From Clostridiales bacterium UBA3953 (GTDB lineage: Bacteria > Bacillota > Clostridia > Oscillospirales > CAG-272): DNA of 14,725 nt. Each line of letters starts with the position of its first letter. Position 1 is the stretch's first letter. Below, piece by piece: positions 6,802 through 14,075 of the stretch. The stretch is taken from NCBI GenBank assembly GCA_002385415.1, contig DGDL01000072.1, forward strand, positions 1 to 14,725, read 5' to 3'. Under the pieces are notes generated by a model. That model saw only the letters and a program-made list of their open reading frames with translations, did no database searches and was not told where the DNA came from. The position numbers and the translations under genes were made by a program.

Positions 6802-8559
6802 TCAGTATGTCAGCCCTCGGCTGACCGCAATTTTTGCAAATTCAAAGAATGTGTAAGGGTCGACAAGCTCAAAATTGGCCTCGGGTCTTGCCCGGCGCAG
6901 TGCCGCAAGTATCTCGTCGTGCGCTGTCGGCGATGTGAGAATGGTGCGGAATATATGAAATTTCTTGCGCTTGTCACACAGGTCGATATGCGCGAGCGCG
7001 ACTTTTGCGGCGTCGTCGGGGGTGGTGCCCGGAGCCGAAATATCGGCGGTGTGAGGCATGAAAACTGTGTTTCCAACTACTTTGGTCGGATGACCATAAC
7101 TGTTGTGACCCACGCCCACGTCGGCAAACCGGGCAATGTCGGCCATTTGAGCCTCGTCGATTGAATAAACTCCGTTTATGACAAAACCGACGATGTGAAG
7201 ATCAAACTTGTCGAAATAGTGTTTGTTGTGTTTAACATAAGCCTCGGCGCCGGACGGCAGATCGGAGTGAACCCTCGGTGGATAGAGCAGCCGCGGGTTG
7301 TTGTAACCCGCACCGGAGTCGCCGGCCTGGAAATAATCGTTTTGAGTATAGTTTTCGTATATGAAATCGAAAACGTGAGGTATGCGGTCGGACAAATTGG
7401 GGTTGAAGCACCACATCAGGGGGTTTTTGCCCAGATTTTTGTCCCGATACCATTGCGGCACAAAGCGGTATGTCCATGCTGCCGCGTCATAGTCGCCCAC
7501 ATAAAAAAGTATATAGGTTTTATCGGGATCATATTCGGCTGTCGGCCTGGGCTTTCTGTTTTCATAGCGGTCTTTCAGTTTATAGTGCCTGCACAGAGAT
7601 GCGTTTGCCAGACCGCAGTAGCCGTAAGCGTCGGCGTCTTTGATAAAGTTATATGCGGAAATCACTTCGGTGAACCGCCACTCGGCCTCGACGCCGCCAT
7701 GTTTGCCGCGACCGCCGTGGGTTGTGTATTTGCGCTGCCACGGGTTGAAGCCGCAAATTGTTATCATCTCGCGCCCGCCGGTGCGCTCGTATTGGCGGCG
7801 CAGTATCTCTTTCATCGTTGCATAGTCGGTGCCGAGCGGCTGGCCGGGGTCGTCACAGGGCAGCTCGTCGTCATAAGACGAAACGTCGAATACGAAGGCG
7901 CGCCGAGCGACGGCATAGTCGTGGTTGTAGACAAACGCATTGCCGAGGTCGGGGTAGTAGGGGCGGTCTTCCGCCCAGCTTATGCCGTCAAGCGTGTAGA
8001 ACATCAGCTTGGGGTCGGTTTTGTCAAGATATTTGTCCAGCGCCCAAAGGTATGCGTCGCATTTTGCCGAGCCGGACGACGGTCTGCCGGTGCCCGGGAT
8101 TGTGCCGCGTCCGGTGAACATGCCCCGCAAATCAAGCTTTACGCGCGCGCCGGTGGCTTCACTGACTTTGGATTGCACGCTGCCGGGCGAGTTGTCGCCG
8201 CGCACAGGCAAAAGCCCCTCGACGCCGCAAACAGTGGTTGCGACATTCATGGTCGCGGGTACGTTGTAGTCCCATGCGACAAGGCCGAGGCTGCGGATTT
8301 TATCGGCAAAAAGCCGCAAAAGCTCGTCAAAGCTGCCGATTTTGATATGCTCATATCCGTCGAGCAGCTTGCCGGGTCGTGACATGTACTCAAGCCAAAA
8401 TGCGTCTGCATCCTGCCAGAGTATAAACATTTTCGGCTCGTTGCGGTTTAAAAGCCCCTGAAGCGCGACGGTAAACTTCATCGTATCATATCGCAATACG
8501 GTATCATCACCGCAGGGCGCAAGGTACTCTTTGTCGTCGATTATGTAAAGCGTTTTCAT
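6802..8559 (-). CDS. GxGYxYP-domain protein, putative glycoside hydrolase
   Basis: The 585-residue product resembles the GxGYxYP family of putative glycoside hydrolases. The naming motif appears as GDSGAGYNNP, with GAGYNNP at 416-422. The N-terminal part carries VALQGLLNRNEPKMFILW (31-48), the conserved early segment of the family's N-terminal domain. ATG 8559 is chosen because GGGAG lies eight bases upstream; the frame extends to 8694 but that stretch overlaps the SpoIID gene and has no family features. There is no signal peptide or membrane segment, so the protein should be cytoplasmic, whereas many members are secreted. Several His/Asp/Glu residues surround GFNPWQRKYTTHGG (270-283) and GVGHNSYGHP (482-491) and are candidates for an active site. 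It follows the SpoIID-like gene by 31 bases. No substrate or confirmed activity is known to me for close relatives, so hydrolase is the family label and not a demonstrated function. Confidence 0.82.
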   Translation of the reverse strand: MKTLYIIDDKEYLAPCGDDTVLRYDTMKFTVALQGLLNRNEPKMFILWQDADAFWLEYMSRPGKLLDGYEHIKIGSFDELLRLFADKIRSLGLVAWDYNVPATMNVATTVCGVEGLLPVRGDNSPGSVQSKVSEATGARVKLDLRGMFTGRGTIPGTGRPSSGSAKCDAYLWALDKYLDKTDPKLMFYTLDGISWAEDRPYYPDLGNAFVYNHDYAVARRAFVFDVSSYDDELPCDDPGQPLGTDYATMKEILRRQYERTGGREMITICGFNPWQRKYTTHGGRGKHGGVEAEWRFTEVISAYNFIKDADAYGYCGLANASLCRHYKLKDRYENRKPRPTAEYDPDKTYILFYVGDYDAAAWTYRFVPQWYRDKNLGKNPLMWCFNPNLSDRIPHVFDFIYENYTQNDYFQAGDSGAGYNNPRLLYPPRVHSDLPSGAEAYVKHNKHYFDKFDLHIVGFVINGVYSIDEAQMADIARFADVGVGHNSYGHPTKVVGNTVFMPHTADISAPGTTPDDAAKVALAHIDLCDKRKKFHIFRTILTSPTAHDEILAALRRARPEANFELVDPYTFFEFAKIAVSRGLTY

Positions 8560-8590
8560 GGCAGTTACTCCCTTGCCGGCAACAGTATGT

Positions 8591-10741
8591 TTAATTTGAT
8601 TGGGCTGTGACCGTTCGATAGTCTGCAACTGTGGTGCCTGTATAATATGCCTCAAGTATGTCGATGTAACCGTAGCCGAGCTTTGCAAGGTCATACACGC
8701 CCCACTGACTCATGCCCACCCCGTGGCCGTATCCGCGGCCGATGAAAACAAAGCTGCCGGGCGAGCCGCTGGCCTTTACATAGCGGGTTGAGGTGGCTAT
8801 GCGCAGTGTAGACAGCTTGGGAAGCGGCCCGGTTGGTGTCCATCCGCCGCCCGAAGATGAGCTGCCTGAGCCTCCGTTGAGTTCCGACTCGTCGGGAAGT
8901 ATAAACTTGCGTTTTCCGGTCGATGTCTGCGCAGTCAGGCTGCCGCCGGAAGTGTCGGCTGTGCCGGGCCCGTTTGAGGTTATAACACTTATTTTATCGC
9001 CTGCATCTGCAGCCGCAAGCCCGGACGATGTGATTATCGCAAGCAAATTGCCGGAGGCCGAGTATGCATTTACAACCTCTTCTTTGGAGGGCAAAATATA
9101 GGATGCGGTTTTGGCACCGGAATTTGTGCCGCTGAGCGTGGGCGCCGCATTAATTGTTGTGGCACTCTTTCCCTCCATGCCGAACACATGAACGGCGTCG
9201 ACATAGTAATAGTCGGTTAAAACGACCGTTTGCCCTGCAAGGGCTACCTGAAAGTTGGCGCTGCGGACATAAGCTCCAAGCACCGTGCGAATGGTGTCCG
9301 ACCTGTTTATGGTTACCGCTGTTCCATAAACGTCTGTGAAGGTTATCGATGTGACATAGGTGGAGTTTTGGCCGAGCGAGTTGATTTTAACGCTTGCAAT
9401 AGGGCCGCGCAGCAGCGTGTAACCCTTTGATACCAGCGTGTTGTAAAGCTGGGTGGGCGTTATCTCGACCGTCCACTCGCCATAATTATGTTCGGCATAA
9501 TGTTCCCATGGCGTGGGTTTTGCCGCAAGATAGGGATACTCGGCGGGATTGCTGCCCCACGCGTCGGCCGCGCTTACCGTCGTGCCGCCGGTAGAGGACG
9601 AGAAAAATGTTTTTGCGACTTTACCGCCGTAAACAAGCACTTGACCTGCCGTTGCGGCAACCGCCGCTCTGACATTGTCATTTGCGCCGCCGATTCCCTT
9701 GTAAACTTGGCAATCGACGGAGTTGCAAACGTCAAAACCGTATGACCTGTTGTGTTTACCCAAGTGCGAGAGCACATACGAGCGCACCGCGACCGCAAAC
9801 GCTTTTTGCGCTTCGTGCGGCCAGTTTGCCCCTATCTCATAGGGCAAAACGCCAAGCGTGTACTGTTCGAGCGTGACGATGTTTGTCAGCGCTACGCCAT
9901 CGATGTAGGATGAATAGTTGCGCTTGAACTCAAATATGCCTTCGTATTTGTTTTTCGCCGGCGTGACCAGATATGCAGGCTCTGCGCCCGGAATCTGACG
10001 TGCCTGCATCCCGAGGCCCATGCTGCGGTCGGTGCTGTCAAACTCAAATACTATGACATTGGTATACGGATTTACAGCCGAGACTGCCGTCGCGGAAGGG
10101 GCGGCGACGCTCAAGCTGCCCGCCATGCCCGAAACGGCGGAAACAATGCTTTCGGGCAGCGATTGCAGTGTCATTACCACCGCCTCCGCAGTGCCGAAAC
10201 TGCCGGCGCGTATGCAAAACTCGCCGTTTATGTAAGCGGGGAAGGGAGCATATCCTGCTGCCTGAAACATGGCGGCAATCGAATCGTAGAACTGGTGCAG
10301 GTTCGGGCCTGACACTTGGATGTGATAGCCCCCGACAGAGGGGCTTGCCGAGTCGGTTTTGGCAAACGTACGGTTGTTATTGCTGAGATTAGAATCGCAG
10401 GTCACCGACAGCGCGGTGTCGGTGACCTGTGTAAGCGCTGTGAACCTGTTTCGGGAATCGACATAACCTAAAACAAAGCCGTATTCTGCTGTTGTTTCAA
10501 ATCCGACGGTTACGTTGTTGCCGTACATCAGCCCGACCCGAATCATAAGAGCTGGGTTATACTCTTGTGCATATATAGTGAGCAAAAGGAAATCAAGTAC
10601 ATAAAACAGCGTGCCGCCAAGCATCAAAAGCACAAGTATAAGCGCTATTATGCGCACTAAAGTTTTCGAGCGCGGCTCGCGGTTTTTGCTGTTTTTCGGC
10701 GCGGATTTTTCACTGCTGCGCTTAATCTTGGACAATTTCAT
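8591..10741 (-). CDS. Membrane-anchored SpoIID/LytB-domain protein with SPOR-like region
   Basis: The product is 716 residues. A basic N-terminal tail and one membrane helix (about 28-57) place the rest outside the membrane. Residues about 135-196 (GGYHIQVSG, INGEFCIRAGSF) look like a SPOR peptidoglycan-binding domain. The SpoIID domain begins near 268: LGVLPYEIGANWP contains the expected catalytic glutamate E302, followed by DCQVYKG (343-349), FFSSSTGGTT and RTVLGAYVRSANF. Its closing motif GRGYGHGVGMSQWG comes only at 668. About 160 extra residues ending in a Gly/Ser linker (about 621-635) separate it from the core. SpoIID proteins are lytic transglycosylases acting on stem-stripped peptidoglycan. 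C339 and C344 lie in the region where a clostridial SpoIID binds zinc. ATG 10741 has AGGGG five bases upstream and lies 20 bases inside the previous gene; GTG 10747 lacks a site. Context gives no other sporulation gene, so the role may be in vegetative wall remodelling. Confidence 0.9.
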   Translation of the reverse strand: MKLSKIKRSSEKSAPKNSKNREPRSKTLVRIIALILVLLMLGGTLFYVLDFLLLTIYAQEYNPALMIRVGLMYGNNVTVGFETTAEYGFVLGYVDSRNRFTALTQVTDTALSVTCDSNLSNNNRTFAKTDSASPSVGGYHIQVSGPNLHQFYDSIAAMFQAAGYAPFPAYINGEFCIRAGSFGTAEAVVMTLQSLPESIVSAVSGMAGSLSVAAPSATAVSAVNPYTNVIVFEFDSTDRSMGLGMQARQIPGAEPAYLVTPAKNKYEGIFEFKRNYSSYIDGVALTNIVTLEQYTLGVLPYEIGANWPHEAQKAFAVAVRSYVLSHLGKHNRSYGFDVCNSVDCQVYKGIGGANDNVRAAVAATAGQVLVYGGKVAKTFFSSSTGGTTVSAADAWGSNPAEYPYLAAKPTPWEHYAEHNYGEWTVEITPTQLYNTLVSKGYTLLRGPIASVKINSLGQNSTYVTSITFTDVYGTAVTINRSDTIRTVLGAYVRSANFQVALAGQTVVLTDYYYVDAVHVFGMEGKSATTINAAPTLSGTNSGAKTASYILPSKEEVVNAYSASGNLLAIITSSGLAAADAGDKISVITSNGPGTADTSGGSLTAQTSTGKRKFILPDESELNGGSGSSSSGGGWTPTGPLPKLSTLRIATSTRYVKASGSPGSFVFIGRGYGHGVGMSQWGVYDLAKLGYGYIDILEAYYTGTTVADYRTVTAQSN

Positions 10742-11237
10742 ATTCACCCCTGACCATCAGATAAGCATCCTGGGACGTGATGAGTATGCCCCTGCCGTCC
10801 GCGCGCGGTATGATTATGTAATGATTGCGAGGGACATTGTTGCCGTTTGTGATTTCTGCGCCTGCGGTCAGGTCGGAAAGACCGACGCCGTTCGATATGT
10901 TTTCCTGCAGATGGACAACCGCCGTGCCCTCTCCCGAGCGGAGCACGAGCTCAAGCGATTCCGATGCGAGCAGGGTTTGTCCGGCAGTCAGATATACAAC
11001 CTCGTAGCTGCCGAGCGAATCCGCCGCCGGAGCGCTGTTTTCTATAATAGCATTAACCTGCGATATAATCTCGTTTGTAATCTGGGGCTTTAAAACTTCG
11101 TTTACATAGCTTAAAGTGACCAGCGGGTCAGAGCCGGTGTCGACAGTGGCTTCGCTCTTGGACGCACTGTCCGCATAAAAAGTGAAAACCATGGCTGCTG
11201 CAGCCGCTGCGAGAGCTACTTTCTTTAACCTTTTCAA
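10722..11237 (-). CDS. Exported protein of unknown function, coupled to SpoIID-like gene
   Basis: The 171-residue product has a signal peptide (MKRLKKVALAAAAAAMVF, cleavage likely near residue 22-26). A conserved-looking core follows: DPLVTLSYVNEVL (37-49), VYLTAGQTLLASESLELVLRSG (81-102), DLTAGAEITNG (122-132) and VPRNHYIIIPRADGRG (135-150). It ends with AYLMVRGEYEI. I recognise the style of a family found beside SpoIID-like genes in Clostridia but cannot give it a name. The start is taken as TTG 11237, because GGAG lies eight bases upstream and it yields a clean basic signal-peptide N-terminus; GTG 11246 abuts the GGAG and is unlikely. Its last 20 bases overlap the SpoIID-like gene, so the two are probably co-translated and act together outside the membrane. 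It is the first gene of the leftward operon. Confidence 0.85.
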   Translation of the reverse strand: MKRLKKVALAAAAAAMVFTFYADSASKSEATVDTGSDPLVTLSYVNEVLKPQITNEIISQVNAIIENSAPAADSLGSYEVVYLTAGQTLLASESLELVLRSGEGTAVVHLQENISNGVGLSDLTAGAEITNGNNVPRNHYIIIPRADGRGILITSQDAYLMVRGEYEIVQD

Positions 11238-11267
11238 TGCTAACACTCCGCAAAGTTATTTCAGTTA

Positions 11268-11296
11268 ATTATATCATGTTCGACATGAAAGCGCAA
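11268..11296 (-). promoter_or_regulatory. Promoter of the long leftward operon, with inverted repeat in spacer
   Basis: On the minus strand TTGCGC (11296-11291), a 17-base spacer and TATAAT (11273-11268) make a good sigma-A promoter about 30 bases before the first start codon. The spacer contains the inverted repeat TCATGT-TCG-ACATGA (11274-11288), which could be an operator. No other convincing promoter was found before rlmI, so this may drive seven genes. Confidence 0.7.
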
Positions 11297-11401
11297 CATA
11301 AAATTATAACGCAAAAGAAAACGTATTTAATATGTCGGATAAAGGAAAAACCGCCGGATTGCACGACGTATTATTTTGTGATTATGTACGTCAAACCGGT
11401 G

Positions 11402-11423
11402 CTGTTGGCTGCATGCACAACAG
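11402..11423. promoter_or_regulatory. Operator-like inverted repeat upstream of CBM9-like gene
   Basis: CTGTTG (11402-11407) and CAACAG (11418-11423) form an inverted repeat around a 10-base centre containing the palindrome TGCATGCA (11410-11417), ending 11 bases before the -35 box at 11435. The same half-sites occur fused in the 15-base palindrome over the solute-binding protein promoter, and ACAACAGTCGC is identical at both places. A shared regulator is possible; this is inference. Confidence 0.4.
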
Positions 11424-11434
11424 TCGCGTTTCGT

Positions 11435-11464
11435 TTGGCGTTGGATTCGGATAAATCATATAAT
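11435..11464 (+). promoter_or_regulatory. Promoter of CBM9-like gene
   Basis: TTGGCG (11435-11440), an 18-base spacer and TATAAT (11459-11464) form a plausible sigma-A promoter. Transcription would begin near 11471, leaving a leader of about 140 bases, long for an unregulated gene. Near 11490-11515 there is only an imperfect hairpin followed by five T residues, too weak to call as an attenuator. Confidence 0.6.
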
Positions 11465-11613
11465 ATTTTTGCGAATGCGGCAAAGTTTTACTGTGCCAGT
11501 GAGGACACTTTTTAATTCTGTGAGTTAACAATTGCGTTTTAAATAAGTAATAAATGGGTAACAAAACAAATATAGGATATAAATAACAATTAATGACAGG
11601 GGAGGATAACCTG

Positions 11614-12471
11614 ATGCGCAAAGTAATTTCGGCTCTGCTCGGCGTGCTTTTTATAGCAATGTTTTTTGCGCTTGCCGTAACTGCTCAAAGCAGTGAAACC
11701 GATGCTGCCATCAAAGCCGCATACGGCACCCCCATAATTGACGGTGAGCCGGATGATATTTGGCTTGCCACCGAAGTTCAGGAAATATTGAAAGTTGACA
11801 AAGAGGTTATCCCATCCGATACATTGACAACCGGTACGGTACGCGTCCTTTGGGACGAAAACTACCTTTATTTCTTTGTAACGGTCGACAAGAAAGGCGT
11901 TCCGATAAGCTCCGGCGGCGGCAGCGAGAACACCGACGACTGCGCAGACGTTTGTTTCACCATGGACGGCAATTTTGACGGTGAAAACAATGTCACCGGC
12001 GGCGACGAATATGCCGGCGTGTTCCGCACCCTGCTCGACGGTTCGTTCGGCGGTTTCGGCGATTTTCAGATAGCCCACCTCGACAGCTTCAAGGGAGTTA
12101 TGAAAAAAACCTCCGATTCTACATATAACAGCGAGTATGCCATTCCGTGGGCAGACATCAAGCCGGCTCCGGGCTATGTGATGAGCATGGATATTCAGAT
12201 AAACGACGCGACCGACGATGTGCGCACCGGTCTGGTAAACTGGGCACACGCTCCTTGTCTCGGATGGCGCGACTCAAAATACCATGGGATGGTCACACTG
12301 CTTGCCCCGGTAGAGGAAGCTGCTGGCGATGATGTGCCGGCAACCGATATGCCGGCAGACGATACCGAATCGGCAGCTCCTGCAACCAGCGATATGGCGC
12401 TGATTTGGATTTCTCTGACGCTTGCAGGCTGCGGGGCTGCGCTTCTTGTGATCGGAAAGAAAAGATACTAA
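11614..12471 (+). CDS. Membrane-anchored CBM9-like surface protein
   Basis: The 285-residue product has a signal peptide (cleavage probably VTA-Q at 24-25) and a single CBM9/DOMON-like beta-sandwich (about 34-231). An acidic Pro/Thr/Ala linker (232-258), one C-terminal membrane helix (261-280) and a KKRY cytosolic stop follow. Family marks are GTPIIDGEPDDIW (38-50), VRVLWDENYLYFFVTVDD-like strand pairs (77-92, ending VTVDK here), YNSEYAIPWADI (171-182) and MDIQIND (192-198). CBM9 modules bind the reducing ends of sugars, usually as part of a xylanase. Here the module stands alone without a catalytic domain, suggesting a surface glycan-binding protein that could hand sugars to other proteins. 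The start at 11614 has GGGGAGG eight bases upstream; ATG 11593 lies before that site and adds a charged non-signal extension. No LPxTG motif is seen, so the anchor is the helix itself. No strong terminator follows. Confidence 0.85.
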   Translation: MRKVISALLGVLFIAMFFALAVTAQSSETDAAIKAAYGTPIIDGEPDDIWLATEVQEILKVDKEVIPSDTLTTGTVRVLWDENYLYFFVTVDKKGVPISSGGGSENTDDCADVCFTMDGNFDGENNVTGGDEYAGVFRTLLDGSFGGFGDFQIAHLDSFKGVMKKTSDSTYNSEYAIPWADIKPAPGYVMSMDIQINDATDDVRTGLVNWAHAPCLGWRDSKYHGMVTLLAPVEEAAGDDVPATDMPADDTESAAPATSDMALIWISLTLAGCGAALLVIGKKRY

Positions 12472-12582
12472 CCGACGTGTGGAAAGCCAAAAGCGAGTTG
12501 TACGCAGACTGTTTTTGCTTTGCGCCGGCAACACCGAAATGTGCCGGAATTGTTATAATAGAGAAATATTATCACCAATATA

Positions 12583-12611
12583 TTGCATTTTTCAGCGGAT
12601 ATAGTTATAAT
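12583..12611 (+). promoter_or_regulatory. Promoter of HEAT-like gene
   Basis: TTGCAT (12583-12588), a 17-base spacer and TATAAT (12606-12611) form a near-consensus sigma-A promoter about 50 bases before the start codon at 12665. The preceding gap from 12472 also holds a short GC-rich hairpin (CCGGCA 12525-12530 with TGCCGG 12542-12547) that lacks a proper T tract, and a second TATAAT (12554-12559) without a -35 box. Confidence 0.72.
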
Positions 12612-12664
12612 ATAGGAAGGAATATTTTACGTATTTTTAATTAATCCAAGAAAGGGTGACGGTA

Positions 12665-13018
12665 ATGGGCAAGTCCGAAATCGAAAAGATTCAGAAACTG
12701 GGCAAGAAAAAGAAACTTAAAAAATTGCTCAAATATCTGGCGACCGAACAGGATGAAGGCGTTGTCGAGGCAGTTTTCGAGGCAATCGGCAGCATAAAAG
12801 GCCCCGATGCCGTTGCGGAACTTTGCAGATTTATGAGAAGCGAAGAAGTTTCGATCCGCAGAATGGCGGCAAAAGCGCTAACCGTTGCCGCAGGTTATGA
12901 AGATATTGAAAAATTGCGCCATTTCGCGGATGTAGAAACCGACGAAGAAATCAAATCAATGCTTACATCAGCCGCGGTAAGTCTCAGCGAAACCGCACCG
13001 AAGGAAGACATTGCATAA
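12665..13018 (+). CDS. Small HEAT-repeat-like protein
   Basis: The 117-residue, all-helical cytoplasmic protein opens with a lysine-rich helix (KLGKKKKLKKLLKYL, 11-25). About two to three HEAT-type helix pairs follow: EGVVEAVFEAIGSIKGPDAVAELCRFM and EEVSIRRMAAKALTVAAGYEDIEKL, both with the alternating pattern and the R/A-A-A turn of HEAT repeats. Such proteins are usually protein-binding scaffolds, and nothing shows a partner. The start ATG 12665 has AAAGGG eight bases upstream; an in-frame GTG at 12656 overlaps that site. It has its own promoter and a strong terminator shared with truB, so it is monocistronic. A related small HEAT protein of unknown function would be the only safe label. Confidence 0.82.
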   Translation: MGKSEIEKIQKLGKKKKLKKLLKYLATEQDEGVVEAVFEAIGSIKGPDAVAELCRFMRSEEVSIRRMAAKALTVAAGYEDIEKLRHFADVETDEEIKSMLTSAAVSLSETAPKEDIA

Positions 13019-13034
13019 CATCGAGCGATAATCC

Positions 13035-13075
13035 AAAAAGCGCCGGAGAGAAAAGCACTCCCGGCGCTTTTTTTT
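13035..13075. terminator. Bidirectional terminator shared by HEAT-like gene and truB
   Basis: AAAAAGCGCCGG (13035-13046) pairs with CCGGCGCTTTTT (13061-13072), extended by GAG/CTC with a bulge, and eight T residues close the plus-strand side. The A run on the left provides the T tract for the minus strand. The right edge overlaps the truB stop codon (13074-13076), so the two convergent genes share one hairpin. Confidence 0.94.
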
Positions 13076-13994
13076 AATTCAGCTGTTTAACCGGCTTTAT
13101 CGCCGGCCCGTTTCTAAATTCGCCCACTTTGCCCACGGCAAACATGGTGCCATTGTCCCACAGTGTGGCATAATCGCCCGGGGAAAGGTCTCGCACCCCG
13201 ATTTTGTGCAGGTATATTTCGCAGCCCGAGCGCGCGAGCCGGGCAAAAAAGGGGGGAAGCGACAGTTTGGGCAAGCCGGAAAATATCTCGGTGACAGGGA
13301 TAAGCTGTGCCTCCCGGCCGGTCATGTCAAGCTTTTCGAGCTGCTCGAGCGTGACGGAGCGGCTTATCGAAAAGCCGTGTGCCGACGTGCGCTCCAGTGC
13401 CGCCATGGTGCCAAAGCAGCCGAGCGACTGTCCGATGTCTTCGCACAGCACGCGGATATATGTGCCTTTTGAGCACGACACGTCAATCTCATAGTCGGAA
13501 TCGGTTATGCGCCGGGCAGAAATTTCATGGATTGTCACCGGGCGAGGCTCGCGTTCTATTGTGATGCCTTTGCGCGCGAGGTCTGCGAGCTTGACGCCGC
13601 CGCGCTTGAGAGCACTGTACATTGGCGGCACCTGCATAATATCGCCCTCGAACCTTTTGATTGCGGCGAGAACCTCATCTTCGTCCGGAATGGCGTCGGA
13701 TGTGGCGGTCACGTTGCCCGTTATATCGCCCGTATCGGTGGCAATGCCCAGTCTGAGCACAGCGCGATAGGACTTGCCGGAGTCAACTATCCCGCCTTTA
13801 CCGTCGAAAAACTCAGCGCATTTAACCGCCCTGCCGACCAGCATAACAAGCACGCCGGTCGCCATCGGGTCAAGCGTCCCGGTATGTCCAACCTGCTTTG
13901 TACCGTACAGGCGCCGGACGCGGTTGACGGCATCATGCGAGGTCATGCCCCCGCTTTTATTGAGTATCAAAATTCCGCAAGAGTTGTTTGTCAT
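13074..13994 (-). CDS. truB: tRNA pseudouridine(55) synthase TruB
   Basis: TruB converts U55 in the T-loop of tRNAs to pseudouridine. The 306-residue product has GILILNKSGGMTSHDAV (7-23) and the catalytic motif GHTGTLDPMATGVL (36-49) with D42 as nucleophile. KSYRAVLRLGIATDTGD, PPMYSALKRGGVKLADLARKG, CSKGTYIRVLCEDIG and a C-terminal PUA-like region follow. ATG 13994 is preferred because the family starts a few residues before the GILxxNKP segment; an in-frame GTG at 14021 would add nine residues and neither start has a strong ribosome binding site. In many bacteria truB sits with rbfA, infB or ribF; here it stands alone between a HEAT-like gene and groEL, with a consensus promoter. A short Gly/Ser/Asp insert (GKGGIVDSG) before KSYRA is slightly unusual. 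Confidence 0.95.
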   Translation of the reverse strand: MTNNSCGILILNKSGGMTSHDAVNRVRRLYGTKQVGHTGTLDPMATGVLVMLVGRAVKCAEFFDGKGGIVDSGKSYRAVLRLGIATDTGDITGNVTATSDAIPDEDEVLAAIKRFEGDIMQVPPMYSALKRGGVKLADLARKGITIEREPRPVTIHEISARRITDSDYEIDVSCSKGTYIRVLCEDIGQSLGCFGTMAALERTSAHGFSISRSVTLEQLEKLDMTGREAQLIPVTEIFSGLPKLSLPPFFARLARSGCEIYLHKIGVRDLSPGDYATLWDNGTMFAVGKVGEFRNGPAIKPVKQLN

Positions 13995-14075
13995 GACAGG
14001 TGTTTCCGTAAAATTTTTCACAGTTCAAAAACCGCGATTGCTGTAAAAGTGCAACCTTTTCGGCCGATAAAGCAT

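Larger units (their letters stand above)
11297..11613. other. Divergent intergenic region between operon and CBM9-like gene
   Basis: About 320 bases without a convincing gene. Its left part is moderately AT-rich and holds weak -10-like strings. The middle holds an inverted repeat (11402-11423) and a rightward promoter (11435-11464). The right part (about 11515-11595) is strongly AT-rich leader. A plus-strand frame from 11237 to 11515 crosses the leftward promoter and has no ribosome binding site or recognisable product, so it is not called. No structured RNA was evident by eye. Confidence 0.6.

Noticed and set aside
7195..8382. Rightward open frame (395 codons) across the GxGYxYP gene
   Set aside because: It is an antisense shadow in GC-moderate coding DNA, with no start signal and no protein-like motifs.
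11237..11515. Rightward 92-codon frame in the divergent intergenic region
   Set aside because: It starts inside the first codon region of the leftward operon, crosses that operon's promoter, lacks a ribosome binding site and covers a second promoter.
12525..12559. Hairpin and TATAAT after the CBM9-like gene as terminator or extra promoter
   Set aside because: The stem is only six base pairs with no proper T tract, and the TATAAT at 12554 lacks a -35 partner at a suitable distance.
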